A DNA stretch of 7,549 nucleotides from an uncultured Eubacteriales bacterium (GTDB lineage: Bacteria; Bacillota; Clostridia; Lachnospirales; CAG-274), in contig CABVEG010000077.1 in NCBI GenBank assembly GCA_902497185.1, forward strand, positions 1 to 7,549, read 5' to 3'. This document shows, one piece after another, positions 1-5,918 of the stretch. Each line of letters starts with the position of its first letter. Position 1 is the stretch's first letter. The notes beneath the pieces were generated by a model. The model had not been told where the DNA came from and made no database searches. It worked only from the letters and a program-made list of their open reading frames with translations. The translations under genes were made by a program, and so were the position numbers.

Positions 1-1300
1 CCACTTTACAGGGGATATTCATGCTATGACAACAGCAAATAATCTCTTATCATCTATGCTTGATAACCATATCCATCAGGGAAACTCTTTAGGTATTGAC
101 CCTAACAGTATTACTTGGAAAAGAGTTGTTGACTTAAACGACAGAGTGTTAAGACAGGTTATTGTTGGTGTTGGCGGAAAGATTAACGGTGTAACAAGAG
201 AAGACGGATTTACTATTACTGTTGCATCTGAAATTATGGCTATTGTCTGTCTTGCTGAGGATATTGATGATTTAAAGGATAAGCTTTCAAAGATAGTTGT
301 TGCTTATACTTATGATGGCAAGCCTGTTACTCCAAAGGACTTAAATGCCGTAGGTGCTATGGCTGCCCTTTTAAAGGATGCTATTAAGCCTAATCTTGTT
401 CAAACTCTTGAACATACACCTGCTATTATTCATGGAGGTCCTTTTGCTAATATTGCTCACGGTTGTAATTCGGTTAAGGCAACTAAAATGGCTCTTGAGC
501 TTAGTGATTATACAATTACCGAGGCAGGCTTCGGCTCTGATTTGGGAGCTGAAAAGTTCTTTGATATTAAGTGCAGAAAGGCTCAGTTAAAGCCTGACTG
601 TGTTGTTCTTGTAGCAACGGTAAGAGCATTGAAATACAATGGCGGAGTTCCAAAGACTGACCTTAACACACCAAATACAGAGGCTGTTAAAAAGGGCTTC
701 TGTAATTTACAAAAGCATATTGAAAATTTACATAAGTTTGGTGTGCCTGTTGTAGTTACTTTGAATAATTTTGTATCAGATACAGAAGAAGAGGTAAACT
801 ATATTAAGACACAGTGTGAGGCTATGGGTGCAGACTTTGCCATTGCCAAGGTATGGGAAAAAGGCGGAGAAGGTGGTATTGAGCTTGCCAATAAAGTGCT
901 TGAGGTTCTTGAAACAAAGGAAAGTAATTTCCATGTTTTATATGACGAAAATGACACTATTGAAAACAAGATTAATATTATTGCTAAGGAAATTTACGGT
1001 GCTGAAGGTGTTGTAATTGACCCTAAGGCTAAGAAGGAAATTGCAAGACTTGAGGGCTTAGGCTATGACAAACTTCCTGTTTGTATTGCTAAAACTCAGT
1101 ATTCATTAAGTGATAATCCTGCTCTTCTCGGCAGACCGGAAGGCTTTAAAATTAGTGTTAAGGAAGTAAGAGTAAGTGCAGGTGCAGGCTTTATTGTAGT
1201 ATTGACAGGCAATGTTATGGTTATGCCCGGACTTCCTAAGGTGCCTGCTGCTGAAAATATAGATGTTGACAGTGAAGGTCATATTACAGGCTTATTTTAA
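1..1300 (+). CDS. fhs: Formate--tetrahydrofolate ligase, 5' end missing
   Basis: This cytoplasmic enzyme ligates formate to tetrahydrofolate with ATP, giving 10-formyl-THF for purine synthesis or the methyl branch of acetogenesis. The reading frame is open from base 2, and 432 residues are visible before the TAA at 1298. The ATG at 26 is internal: the eight codons before it (HFTGDIHA) continue the conserved family segment FTGDIHAMTTANNLL. The family is about 555 residues long, so roughly 125 N-terminal residues, including the ATP P-loop, lie left of the window. Visible family motifs include VASEIMAIVCLAEDI (bases about 224-268), HGGPFANIAHGCNS (about 431-472), EAGFGSDLGAEKFFDIKCRKA (about 521-583) and a C-terminal VMPGLPKVPAAENIDVD stretch. 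The frame is intact. It is followed after 25 bases by a lipoprotein gene and then folD, the next enzyme of the same pathway. Identification is very secure. Confidence 0.97.
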   Translation, partial: HFTGDIHAMTTANNLLSSMLDNHIHQGNSLGIDPNSITWKRVVDLNDRVLRQVIVGVGGKINGVTREDGFTITVASEIMAIVCLAEDIDDLKDKLSKIVVAYTYDGKPVTPKDLNAVGAMAALLKDAIKPNLVQTLEHTPAIIHGGPFANIAHGCNSVKATKMALELSDYTITEAGFGSDLGAEKFFDIKCRKAQLKPDCVVLVATVRALKYNGGVPKTDLNTPNTEAVKKGFCNLQKHIENLHKFGVPVVVTLNNFVSDTEEEVNYIKTQCEAMGADFAIAKVWEKGGEGGIELANKVLEVLETKESNFHVLYDENDTIENKINIIAKEIYGAEGVVIDPKAKKEIARLEGLGYDKLPVCIAKTQYSLSDNPALLGRPEGFKISVKEVRVSAGAGFIVVLTGNVMVMPGLPKVPAAENIDVDSEGHITGLF

Positions 1301-1311
1301 AAATTTAATTA

Positions 1312-1318
1312 AAAGGGG
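1312..1318 (+). promoter_or_regulatory. Ribosome binding site fixing the lipoprotein start
   Basis: AAAGGGG lies seven bases before the ATG at 1326. The open frame extends back to an ATG at 1263, inside fhs, but that start has no comparable site and would put about 21 non-hydrophobic residues ahead of the lipoprotein signal peptide. The site therefore supports 1326. Confidence 0.75.
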
Positions 1319-1325
1319 TAAACTA

Positions 1326-2267
1326 ATGAAATTAAAAAAATTAATTGTAATTGCTGTTTTAGGCTTAATAACTCTTTCCGGCTGCGGTAATAAGGGGGAA
1401 ACATTACCTGAAAATATGGGTAATTCTGATGGTAATATTACTAACATAGGCAGTGTATGTGAAAAGGGTGACACTCTTTATTATCAGAATTATGAGGATA
1501 ATTTTTCTATTTACAAGTCTGTTAATGGTAAAGATGGTGTTAAACTTAATGACAGCACAAGCTATTTTATAAATGTAGTTGGCGATTATGTATATTATGT
1601 TAACGAGAACAGCGATTTCCATATATATAAAATGAAAACTGACGGCAGTGAAAATACGGAAATAATAAGCCAAGCAGCTTATTATATGACTGTATACGGT
1701 GACAAAATATATTACGTCAACTATGATGACAATCAGGCTATTTATATGGCAAATATAGACGGAAGTGATAATAAAAAGATCGTGGATTCAACGTGCTATT
1801 ATCCTATTATTGCCGAGGATACGCTTTTTTATGTTGATTACACCAATGATGGTAAGGTGACAAAAGCAAATCTTGACGGTACTTCTCAGGAGGTTCTTGA
1901 TGATTTAAACAACATAACTGCTGCTTATCTTAATTATTATGAAGGTAAACTTTATTACGTAAATGCAGTAACAGGTGAAAATTCAGACAGTCAGGGCTAT
2001 GAAAATTATATATTCTGCTATGATCTTGAAAACGGTTCAACCAGTACTGTTGTTGAAAAGCCTTGTGCAGATGTTAATGTTTATGACGGCAGAGTTTACT
2101 ATTCAAGTCTTAATGATAACAAGGTATATAGCAGTGACCTTAAGGGTGAAGATACTGAGCTTGTTTATGACAATAATGGTATTTTCATAAATGTAACCAA
2201 GGATAATGTTTATTGTTATGTTAAGCTTGAAGGACAGGAAGCTTTTATTGAAAAGGTTAAAAGGTAA
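1326..2267 (+). CDS. Lipoprotein with DUF5050-like beta-propeller repeats
   Basis: The product is a 313-residue secreted, lipid-anchored protein of unknown function. Residues 1-20 form a lipoprotein signal peptide: MKLKK, a hydrophobic core, and the lipobox LSGC with Cys20 as the predicted lipidation site. After a polar linker (about 21-47) come repeats of about 39 residues starting near 49, 87, 126, 165, 207, 255 and 293. Each opens with a D-x-[LVI]-[YF]-Y strand, and most continue with an acidic/Asn turn, an IYK/IYM-type strand and a [D/N]G turn. This resembles the DUF5050/TolB-like propeller proteins common in Clostridia; that assignment is from memory of the family. Six full repeats plus a short last one (293-313) would fit a six- or seven-bladed propeller. 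The protein is rich in Tyr, Asp and Asn and has no visible enzyme motif. It sits between fhs and folD, probably in the same transcript. Ligand binding or envelope sensing is possible but not shown. Confidence 0.85.
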   Translation: MKLKKLIVIAVLGLITLSGCGNKGETLPENMGNSDGNITNIGSVCEKGDTLYYQNYEDNFSIYKSVNGKDGVKLNDSTSYFINVVGDYVYYVNENSDFHIYKMKTDGSENTEIISQAAYYMTVYGDKIYYVNYDDNQAIYMANIDGSDNKKIVDSTCYYPIIAEDTLFYVDYTNDGKVTKANLDGTSQEVLDDLNNITAAYLNYYEGKLYYVNAVTGENSDSQGYENYIFCYDLENGSTSTVVEKPCADVNVYDGRVYYSSLNDNKVYSSDLKGEDTELVYDNNGIFINVTKDNVYCYVKLEGQEAFIEKVKR

Positions 2268-2270
2268 GTT

Positions 2271-2309
2271 CAATGGGGGACAGAGTAATTTCTGTCCCTC
2301 TGTCTATTG
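2271..2309 (+). repeat. Interrupted palindrome/hairpin in the lipoprotein-folD gap
   Basis: GGGACAGA (2277-2284) pairs perfectly with TCTGTCCC (2291-2298) around a six-base loop. G-T and G-C pairs at 2276/2299 and 2275/2300 extend the stem. CAAT (2271-2274) and ATTG (2306-2309) form an outer arm, with TGTCT unpaired. GACAGAG (2279-2285) can instead pair with CTCTGTC (2298-2304), so two folds compete. No T-run follows, so it is not a standard intrinsic terminator. The folD ribosome binding site (2310-2316) starts immediately after it. It could be a REP-like dispersed palindrome, an RNA processing or stability hairpin, or a weak attenuator. Confidence 0.65.
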
Positions 2310-2325
2310 AAAGGAGATTAAAAAA

Positions 2326-3177
2326 ATGGCAAATATTATTGATGGAAAGGCTATATCATTACAAATTAAGGATGAGGTTAAAATTAAGGCGGCAGCTCTT
2401 GCAGCAAAGGGTGTTGAGCCTTGTCTTGCCGTAATTTTAGTGGGTGAAAATCCTGCAAGTCAGGTATATGTAAGAAATAAGAAAAAGGCATGCGAATACT
2501 GTGGTATAAAGTCATTAAGTTATGAGTTAAGTGATGAAACTACAGAAGAGGAGCTTTTAGAGCTTATTGATGAGTTAAATGCCAATAAGGAATGTAACGG
2601 TATTTTAGTACAGCTTCCTCTTCCAAAGCATATTGACGAAAACAAGGTGCTTTTAAGAATACTGCCTGAAAAGGATGTTGACGGCTTTCACCCTTACAAT
2701 GTAGGGCTTTTAAGCATTGGTAAGGCTACATTAAAGGCTTGTACACCTTCAGGCTGCATTGAGCTTATTAAGAGGAGCGGTGTTGATATTACGGGAAAGA
2801 ACTGCGTTGTTGTAGGCAGAAGTAATATTGTAGGCAAACCTGTGGGTATGCTTTTGCTTAGTGAAAACGGTACTGTCACCACCTGTCATTCAAAGACTAA
2901 GGATATTAAGGCTGTTTGTAAGGAGGCAGATATTCTTGTTGCTGCTGTAGGTATTCCTAAGTTTATTAAAGGGGATATGATCAAGGAAGGTGCTTGTGTT
3001 ATTGATGTAGGCATTAACAGAATGGAAAACGGTAAGCTTTGCGGTGATGTGGATTTTGATGAGGCTGAAAAGAAGGCTGGCTACATAACTCCTGTTCCGG
3101 GTGGTGTGGGTCCTATGACTATTGCTATGCTTATGAATAACTGTATTGTGGCTTGTAAGAAACAGAATAATTTGTAA
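2326..3177 (+). CDS. folD: Bifunctional methylene-THF dehydrogenase / methenyl-THF cyclohydrolase
   Basis: FolD is a cytoplasmic enzyme that oxidises 5,10-methylene-THF to methenyl-THF with NAD(P) and hydrolyses that to 10-formyl-THF, the product of the fhs enzyme upstream. The 283 residues match the family length. The N-terminal catalytic domain shows the Y-x-x-x-K pair (Tyr48, Lys52) in SQVYVRNKKKACEYCGI, the QLPLP motif with Gln96, and DVDGFHP with Asp119. The nucleotide-binding domain shows ACTPSG (138-143), GRSNIVGKPVG (164-174) and TCHSKT (186-191). The C-terminal signature PVPGGVGPMTIAMLMNN (256-272) is complete. An AAAGGAG site at 2310-2316, nine bases before the ATG, supports the start. 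All key residues are present, so it should be active. It is probably co-transcribed with fhs and the lipoprotein gene, unless the hairpin just upstream attenuates transcription. It is followed by a convergent CorA-type gene. Confidence 0.97.
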   Translation: MANIIDGKAISLQIKDEVKIKAAALAAKGVEPCLAVILVGENPASQVYVRNKKKACEYCGIKSLSYELSDETTEEELLELIDELNANKECNGILVQLPLPKHIDENKVLLRILPEKDVDGFHPYNVGLLSIGKATLKACTPSGCIELIKRSGVDITGKNCVVVGRSNIVGKPVGMLLLSENGTVTTCHSKTKDIKAVCKEADILVAAVGIPKFIKGDMIKEGACVIDVGINRMENGKLCGDVDFDEAEKKAGYITPVPGGVGPMTIAMLMNNCIVACKKQNNL

Positions 3178-3184
3178 ATTATAT

Positions 3185-3282
3185 GCAGTGTAACATAGAA
3201 ATTTCTATAGGGGGGAGCTAAATTGATGCATCCCCCTTATAGGGGAGAGGACAGCCGTCAGGCTGACAAAGTGTTACAATGC
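3185..3282. repeat. 98-base element with terminal inverted repeats and nested hairpins
   Basis: GCAGTGTAACA (3185-3195) and TGTTACAATGC (3272-3282) are inverted repeats matching at 10 of 11 positions. Inside them lie a perfect 12-base palindrome TAGAAATTTCTA (3196-3207), a G-run/C-run stem (3206-3241) and CAGCC-GTCA-GGCTG (3252-3265). TATAGGGG occurs twice, near 3206 and 3238. Almost the whole folD/corA spacer is therefore foldable. The design resembles a miniature inverted-repeat element (MITE-like) or a structured RNA. No target-site duplication is evident at its ends and it encodes no protein, so mobility is not shown. Confidence 0.55.
3206..3241. terminator. Possible bidirectional terminator hairpin between convergent genes
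   Basis: TATAGGGGG (3206-3214) pairs with CCCCCTTATA (3232-3241) with one bulged T, giving nine pairs including five G-C. The loop is about 17 bases. It lies between the ends of folD (plus) and the CorA gene (minus), where termination is needed in both directions. The flanking T-runs are poor, and CCCCT (3233-3237) can instead pair with AGGGG (3241-3245), so the terminator role is tentative. Confidence 0.35.
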
Positions 3283-3293
3283 TGAATTAACGT

Positions 3294-4220
3294 TTACATC
3301 ATTTTCTTCTTTCTAAGCAGCAACACGCATAAAATACATATTACAAGAGTCAGAAAATTAACTATCCAAAATCCCACGGGAGAACCTGACCAAGGCATAT
3401 TTATAAGGTTCATACCGAATATGCCTGAAACAACTGTTGGTATGGCGAGAACAATAGTAAATGATGTTAAAAGTTTCATGGCATTATTAAGGTCATAGTC
3501 CATAAGTGAAGAATACTTTGAAATAGTGTTATCAAGTATTTCATAATAAATCTGTGTCATTTCAATAGCCTGCTTATACTCAATAAGCACGTCTTCCAAA
3601 AGCTCCTCATCCTCGGGATACTGCTTTATAGAAGCGAGCTTAAGAAGTCTGTTTAAAACGATTTCATTGCTTTTAAGAGATGTTTTGAAGTATACCAAGC
3701 TCTTTTCAAGGTCATAAAGCTCTGTTAATGTTTCCTTTGTTGTTGTCATATTAGACTCTATATATGAGCGCATACTGTTTATTTTAATAAGGTATTCCAT
3801 ATAAAGTTTAGCTGAATTATAAAGTATTTTATATATAAGTTGTGTGCGCTTGAATGTGCATACATCTTTTTTATTATTAATAAGCTTTTTTATAACAGGA
3901 GTATCCTCCAAACAAACCGTAACAATATTTTCCTTTGAATAAATTACGGAAAGTGGTATAGTAGTATATATAGCTCTTTGATTTTTTAATATAACGGTGG
4001 GAATATCTACCAACAAAATGGTATAGTTATCCTCTGTTTCAAGACGTGACACCTCATCTGAATCCAGTGCAGAGCGAATGTCCTTAAGGTCTATTTTAAG
4101 CTCGTCGGCTACGGAAAGCACCTCTTGATTTGAGGGAGCGCTTAGGCTTATCCAGCTTCCTTTTGTTATCTTGTCAGTTTTGACGGTAATGTTTTCTTCT
4201 GTATTAAGTATGGTCAGCAT
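3294..4220 (-). CDS. corA: CorA-family divalent cation (Mg2+/Co2+) transport protein
   Basis: The product is an inner-membrane channel of the CorA superfamily, expected to act as a homopentamer admitting Mg2+ or similar divalent cations. The 308 residues are close to the usual 310-320. A soluble alpha/beta N-terminal domain (about 1-130) contains the family-like segment LDSDEVSRLE (52-61). It is followed by long charged helices (about 130-245). Two membrane helices are at about 250-268 and 283-303. The pore signature GMN is at 269-271 in SGIFGMN, and a basic tail RKKKMM ends the protein. The loop after GMN reads LINMPWSGSPVGF instead of the MPEL-type acidic loop of E. coli CorA, a common kind of variation in Firmicutes; substrate choice cannot be read from it. 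The start is supported by AGAGGTGAG (4224-4232, minus strand) just upstream. The gene is convergent with folD, divergent from the ppx-like gene, and has its own promoter. Confidence 0.93.
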   Translation of the reverse strand: MLTILNTEENITVKTDKITKGSWISLSAPSNQEVLSVADELKIDLKDIRSALDSDEVSRLETEDNYTILLVDIPTVILKNQRAIYTTIPLSVIYSKENIVTVCLEDTPVIKKLINNKKDVCTFKRTQLIYKILYNSAKLYMEYLIKINSMRSYIESNMTTTKETLTELYDLEKSLVYFKTSLKSNEIVLNRLLKLASIKQYPEDEELLEDVLIEYKQAIEMTQIYYEILDNTISKYSSLMDYDLNNAMKLLTSFTIVLAIPTVVSGIFGMNLINMPWSGSPVGFWIVNFLTLVICILCVLLLRKKKMM

Positions 4221-4256
4221 TTTCTCACCTCTTTAAATTTTTTATACGACTTTATT

Positions 4257-4285
4257 ATTTTAACTCAAATATTTTGTTATGTAAA
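4257..4285 (-). promoter_or_regulatory. Sigma-A type promoter for the CorA gene
   Basis: On the minus strand, TTTACA (4285-4280, five of six matches to the -35 consensus) is followed after exactly 17 bases by TAAAAT (4262-4257, five of six matches to the -10 consensus). Transcription would start near 4250, leaving a leader of about 30 bases before the ATG. An inverted repeat, ATGTAAA (4279-4285) and TTTACAT (4310-4316), overlaps the -35 box and could be an operator. In such AT-rich DNA it could also be chance. Confidence 0.6.
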
Positions 4286-4394
4286 TGTTTTTTGCAATTT
4301 TACTTAAACTTTACATTTCTTTAACTGTAAGGTGCTTTAAAAATTTGTCAAAATATAGGATAGTTATTGTGTTAGTGTTTAGGAGGTTATTTAT

Positions 4395-5918
4395 ATGAAA
4401 AAATGTATTGCTGTTATTGAAATTGCCTCTAATGAGCTTAGGCTTAAAATTGGAGAAAAGGGAACTGAACGTGTTAAAGTGCTTGAATCCATATCAAATC
4501 CTCTTGCGTTAGGAAGAGATACGTTCCATAGCGGCAGAATTTCTTTTGAAAGTCTTGAAAAGGCTGCAGCCATTATTAACGGATATAAGAATGTTGCAAG
4601 GGAATACGGCGCAAAAAATGTTATTGCTGTTGCTACAACTGCCGTAAGAGAGAGTATTAATAAGGACTTTATACTTGATCAGCTTAAGGTTAAGACCAAT
4701 CTTGACTTAAAGGTAATTGACGATACTCAGGAAAAAATTTATATTAACAAAATGGTTATTGCCCAGTTAAGTAAGGAAGAAATGAATTCTACCCTTATTG
4801 CCCACTTAGGCTCAGGAAACATAAGTATTTTTGTACTTAAAGAAAGCAAGGTTATTGCCGGTCTTAATATCAGAATAGGTGCTTTAAGAATATCAGAGCT
4901 TTTTGATGACTACAGAGAAAATATTGCTAACTATGTTCAGGTGATTAAGGAATATTTACATCCTTTTCAGGATGCCATCAGTAATTTTGTGACTGAAAAA
5001 TTGCAGAATTTTGTCATAAGCGGCAACGAAATAGAAACTATTTCAAAAATGTGTAGGGCGAAAAACAAAAACGGTACTAATATTATTACCAGAGAAAGTT
5101 TTATGGAAACCTATAAGGCTATTAAAAATATGACACCTGAGGAAATTGCTGAAAAATATGATATTTCAGTTGAAAAGGCTGAAAATATACTGCCAGCAAT
5201 AATTATATATTCAAGAATTGTTAAATTTACAAGTGACAAAAATATTATTTCGCCTATATTTACAGTTGGTGATGCCATACTTTATGAAGAGTTATTTCCT
5301 GAAAGCGCAAGGCTTATTTCAAAGACATATAATGAATTTACGGTTATTTCTGCCAAGAATATTGAATCTAAGTTTAGGGATGACGGGGAATATTCTGATG
5401 CAGTTTGTGACATTGCCCTTAAAATATTTGATAAAATGAAAAGGCATCACGGACTTGGTACAAGAGAACGACTTCTTTTGCAGACGGCAGCAATACTTGA
5501 GGATATAGGAAAGGCTGTGAATATAAGAGAGCATGACAGAATTTCCTACCATATGATTAAAGGACTTGACATTGTAGGCATTAATGAGGAGGAAAAACAC
5601 TCCATAGCGGCTATTGCCTATTATCACAATGATGTTATGCCTTATGACGACAATGGCGTATATGACAATATGGACTATGATGAAAGGGTTAAGGTATGTA
5701 AGCTCAGTGCCATTTTAAAGCTTGCAAACTCAGTTTATTCAAGCCATAATAATAAATTTGAAGATGTTGACGTAAAGCTAAGGGGTAATCAGCTTATTGT
5801 TACTCTTTCCACATATAAAAATATAGACCTTGAAAAATGGTCGTTTAATAAGAATAAACAGCTTTTTGAAGATGTGTACGGCATTAAAGCAGTGCTTAAC
5901 AAAAGGAGTGTAATGTAA
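4395..5918 (+). CDS. Ppx/GppA-family protein with degenerate active-site motifs
   Basis: At 507 residues this matches long exopolyphosphatases (E. coli Ppx, 513): an actin-like ASKHA Ppx/GppA region (about 1-310) and a C-terminal HD-type helical domain (about 330-450). Manual alignment to E. coli Ppx from memory shows heavy erosion. VDLGSN is IEIASN (8-13). The phosphate-2 motif DIGGGSTE is HLGSGNIS (137-144), losing Asp143 and Glu150. The SGT motif near 208-214 and the SDGALREG motif near 286-295 are unrecognisable. The region of catalytic Glu121 reads DDTQEKIY, where Glu113 may survive, and Arg85 in TTAVRE is kept. The HD signature reads LEDIG (368-372). Start: AGGAGG (4381-4386), eight bases before the ATG. 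No convincing promoter was found; TTTAAA-N17-GATAGT (4336-4364) is weak. It overlaps ppk by one base, so a polyphosphate-related role is likely, but hydrolase activity is doubtful. The fold assignment is firm; the function is not. Confidence 0.85.
   Translation: MKKCIAVIEIASNELRLKIGEKGTERVKVLESISNPLALGRDTFHSGRISFESLEKAAAIINGYKNVAREYGAKNVIAVATTAVRESINKDFILDQLKVKTNLDLKVIDDTQEKIYINKMVIAQLSKEEMNSTLIAHLGSGNISIFVLKESKVIAGLNIRIGALRISELFDDYRENIANYVQVIKEYLHPFQDAISNFVTEKLQNFVISGNEIETISKMCRAKNKNGTNIITRESFMETYKAIKNMTPEEIAEKYDISVEKAENILPAIIIYSRIVKFTSDKNIISPIFTVGDAILYEELFPESARLISKTYNEFTVISAKNIESKFRDDGEYSDAVCDIALKIFDKMKRHHGLGTRERLLLQTAAILEDIGKAVNIREHDRISYHMIKGLDIVGINEEEKHSIAAIAYYHNDVMPYDDNGVYDNMDYDERVKVCKLSAILKLANSVYSSHNNKFEDVDVKLRGNQLIVTLSTYKNIDLEKWSFNKNKQLFEDVYGIKAVLNKRSVM
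5902..5908 (+). promoter_or_regulatory. ppk ribosome binding site inside the end of the ppx-like gene
   Basis: AAAGGAG lies in the last codons of the upstream gene, nine bases before the ppk ATG at 5918. The stop of the first gene and the start of the second share one A (TAATG), so ppk is likely translated by re-initiation or close coupling. The ATG at 5913 is followed directly by TAA and is only the last sense codon of the upstream gene. Confidence 0.75.

Noticed and set aside
26..28. ATG at 26 as the true start of fhs
   Set aside because: The eight codons before it encode conserved family sequence (HFTGDIHA), and the protein would lack the ATP-binding N-terminus. It is an internal methionine of a truncated gene.
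378..1016. Small plus-strand open frames at 378-590 and 816-1016
   Set aside because: Both lie wholly inside fhs in other frames, and their translations look like Leu/Ile-rich shadow sequence without homology or ribosome binding sites.
1263..1325. Upstream ATG at 1263 as the start of the lipoprotein gene
   Set aside because: It overlaps fhs out of frame, lacks a matching ribosome binding site, and would place a non-signal segment before a clear lipoprotein signal peptide. The ATG at 1326 has AAAGGGG at the right distance.
1292..2882. Open frames at 1292-1474, 1404-1673 and 2694-2882 (minus) and 1975-2190 (plus)
   Set aside because: They are antisense or out-of-frame shadows of the lipoprotein and folD genes, with no supporting start signals or recognisable motifs.
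3178..3293. Target-site duplication around the 98-base element
   Set aside because: Flanks were compared for a duplicated short word. AATT occurs on both sides but not adjacent to the element ends, so no duplication is claimed.
4336..4370. Promoter for the ppx-like gene
   Set aside because: TTGTCA (4345-4350) is a good -35 match but has no -10 at 16-18 bases. TTTAAA-N17-GATAGT matches only four of six in each box. Neither is strong enough to list as a feature.
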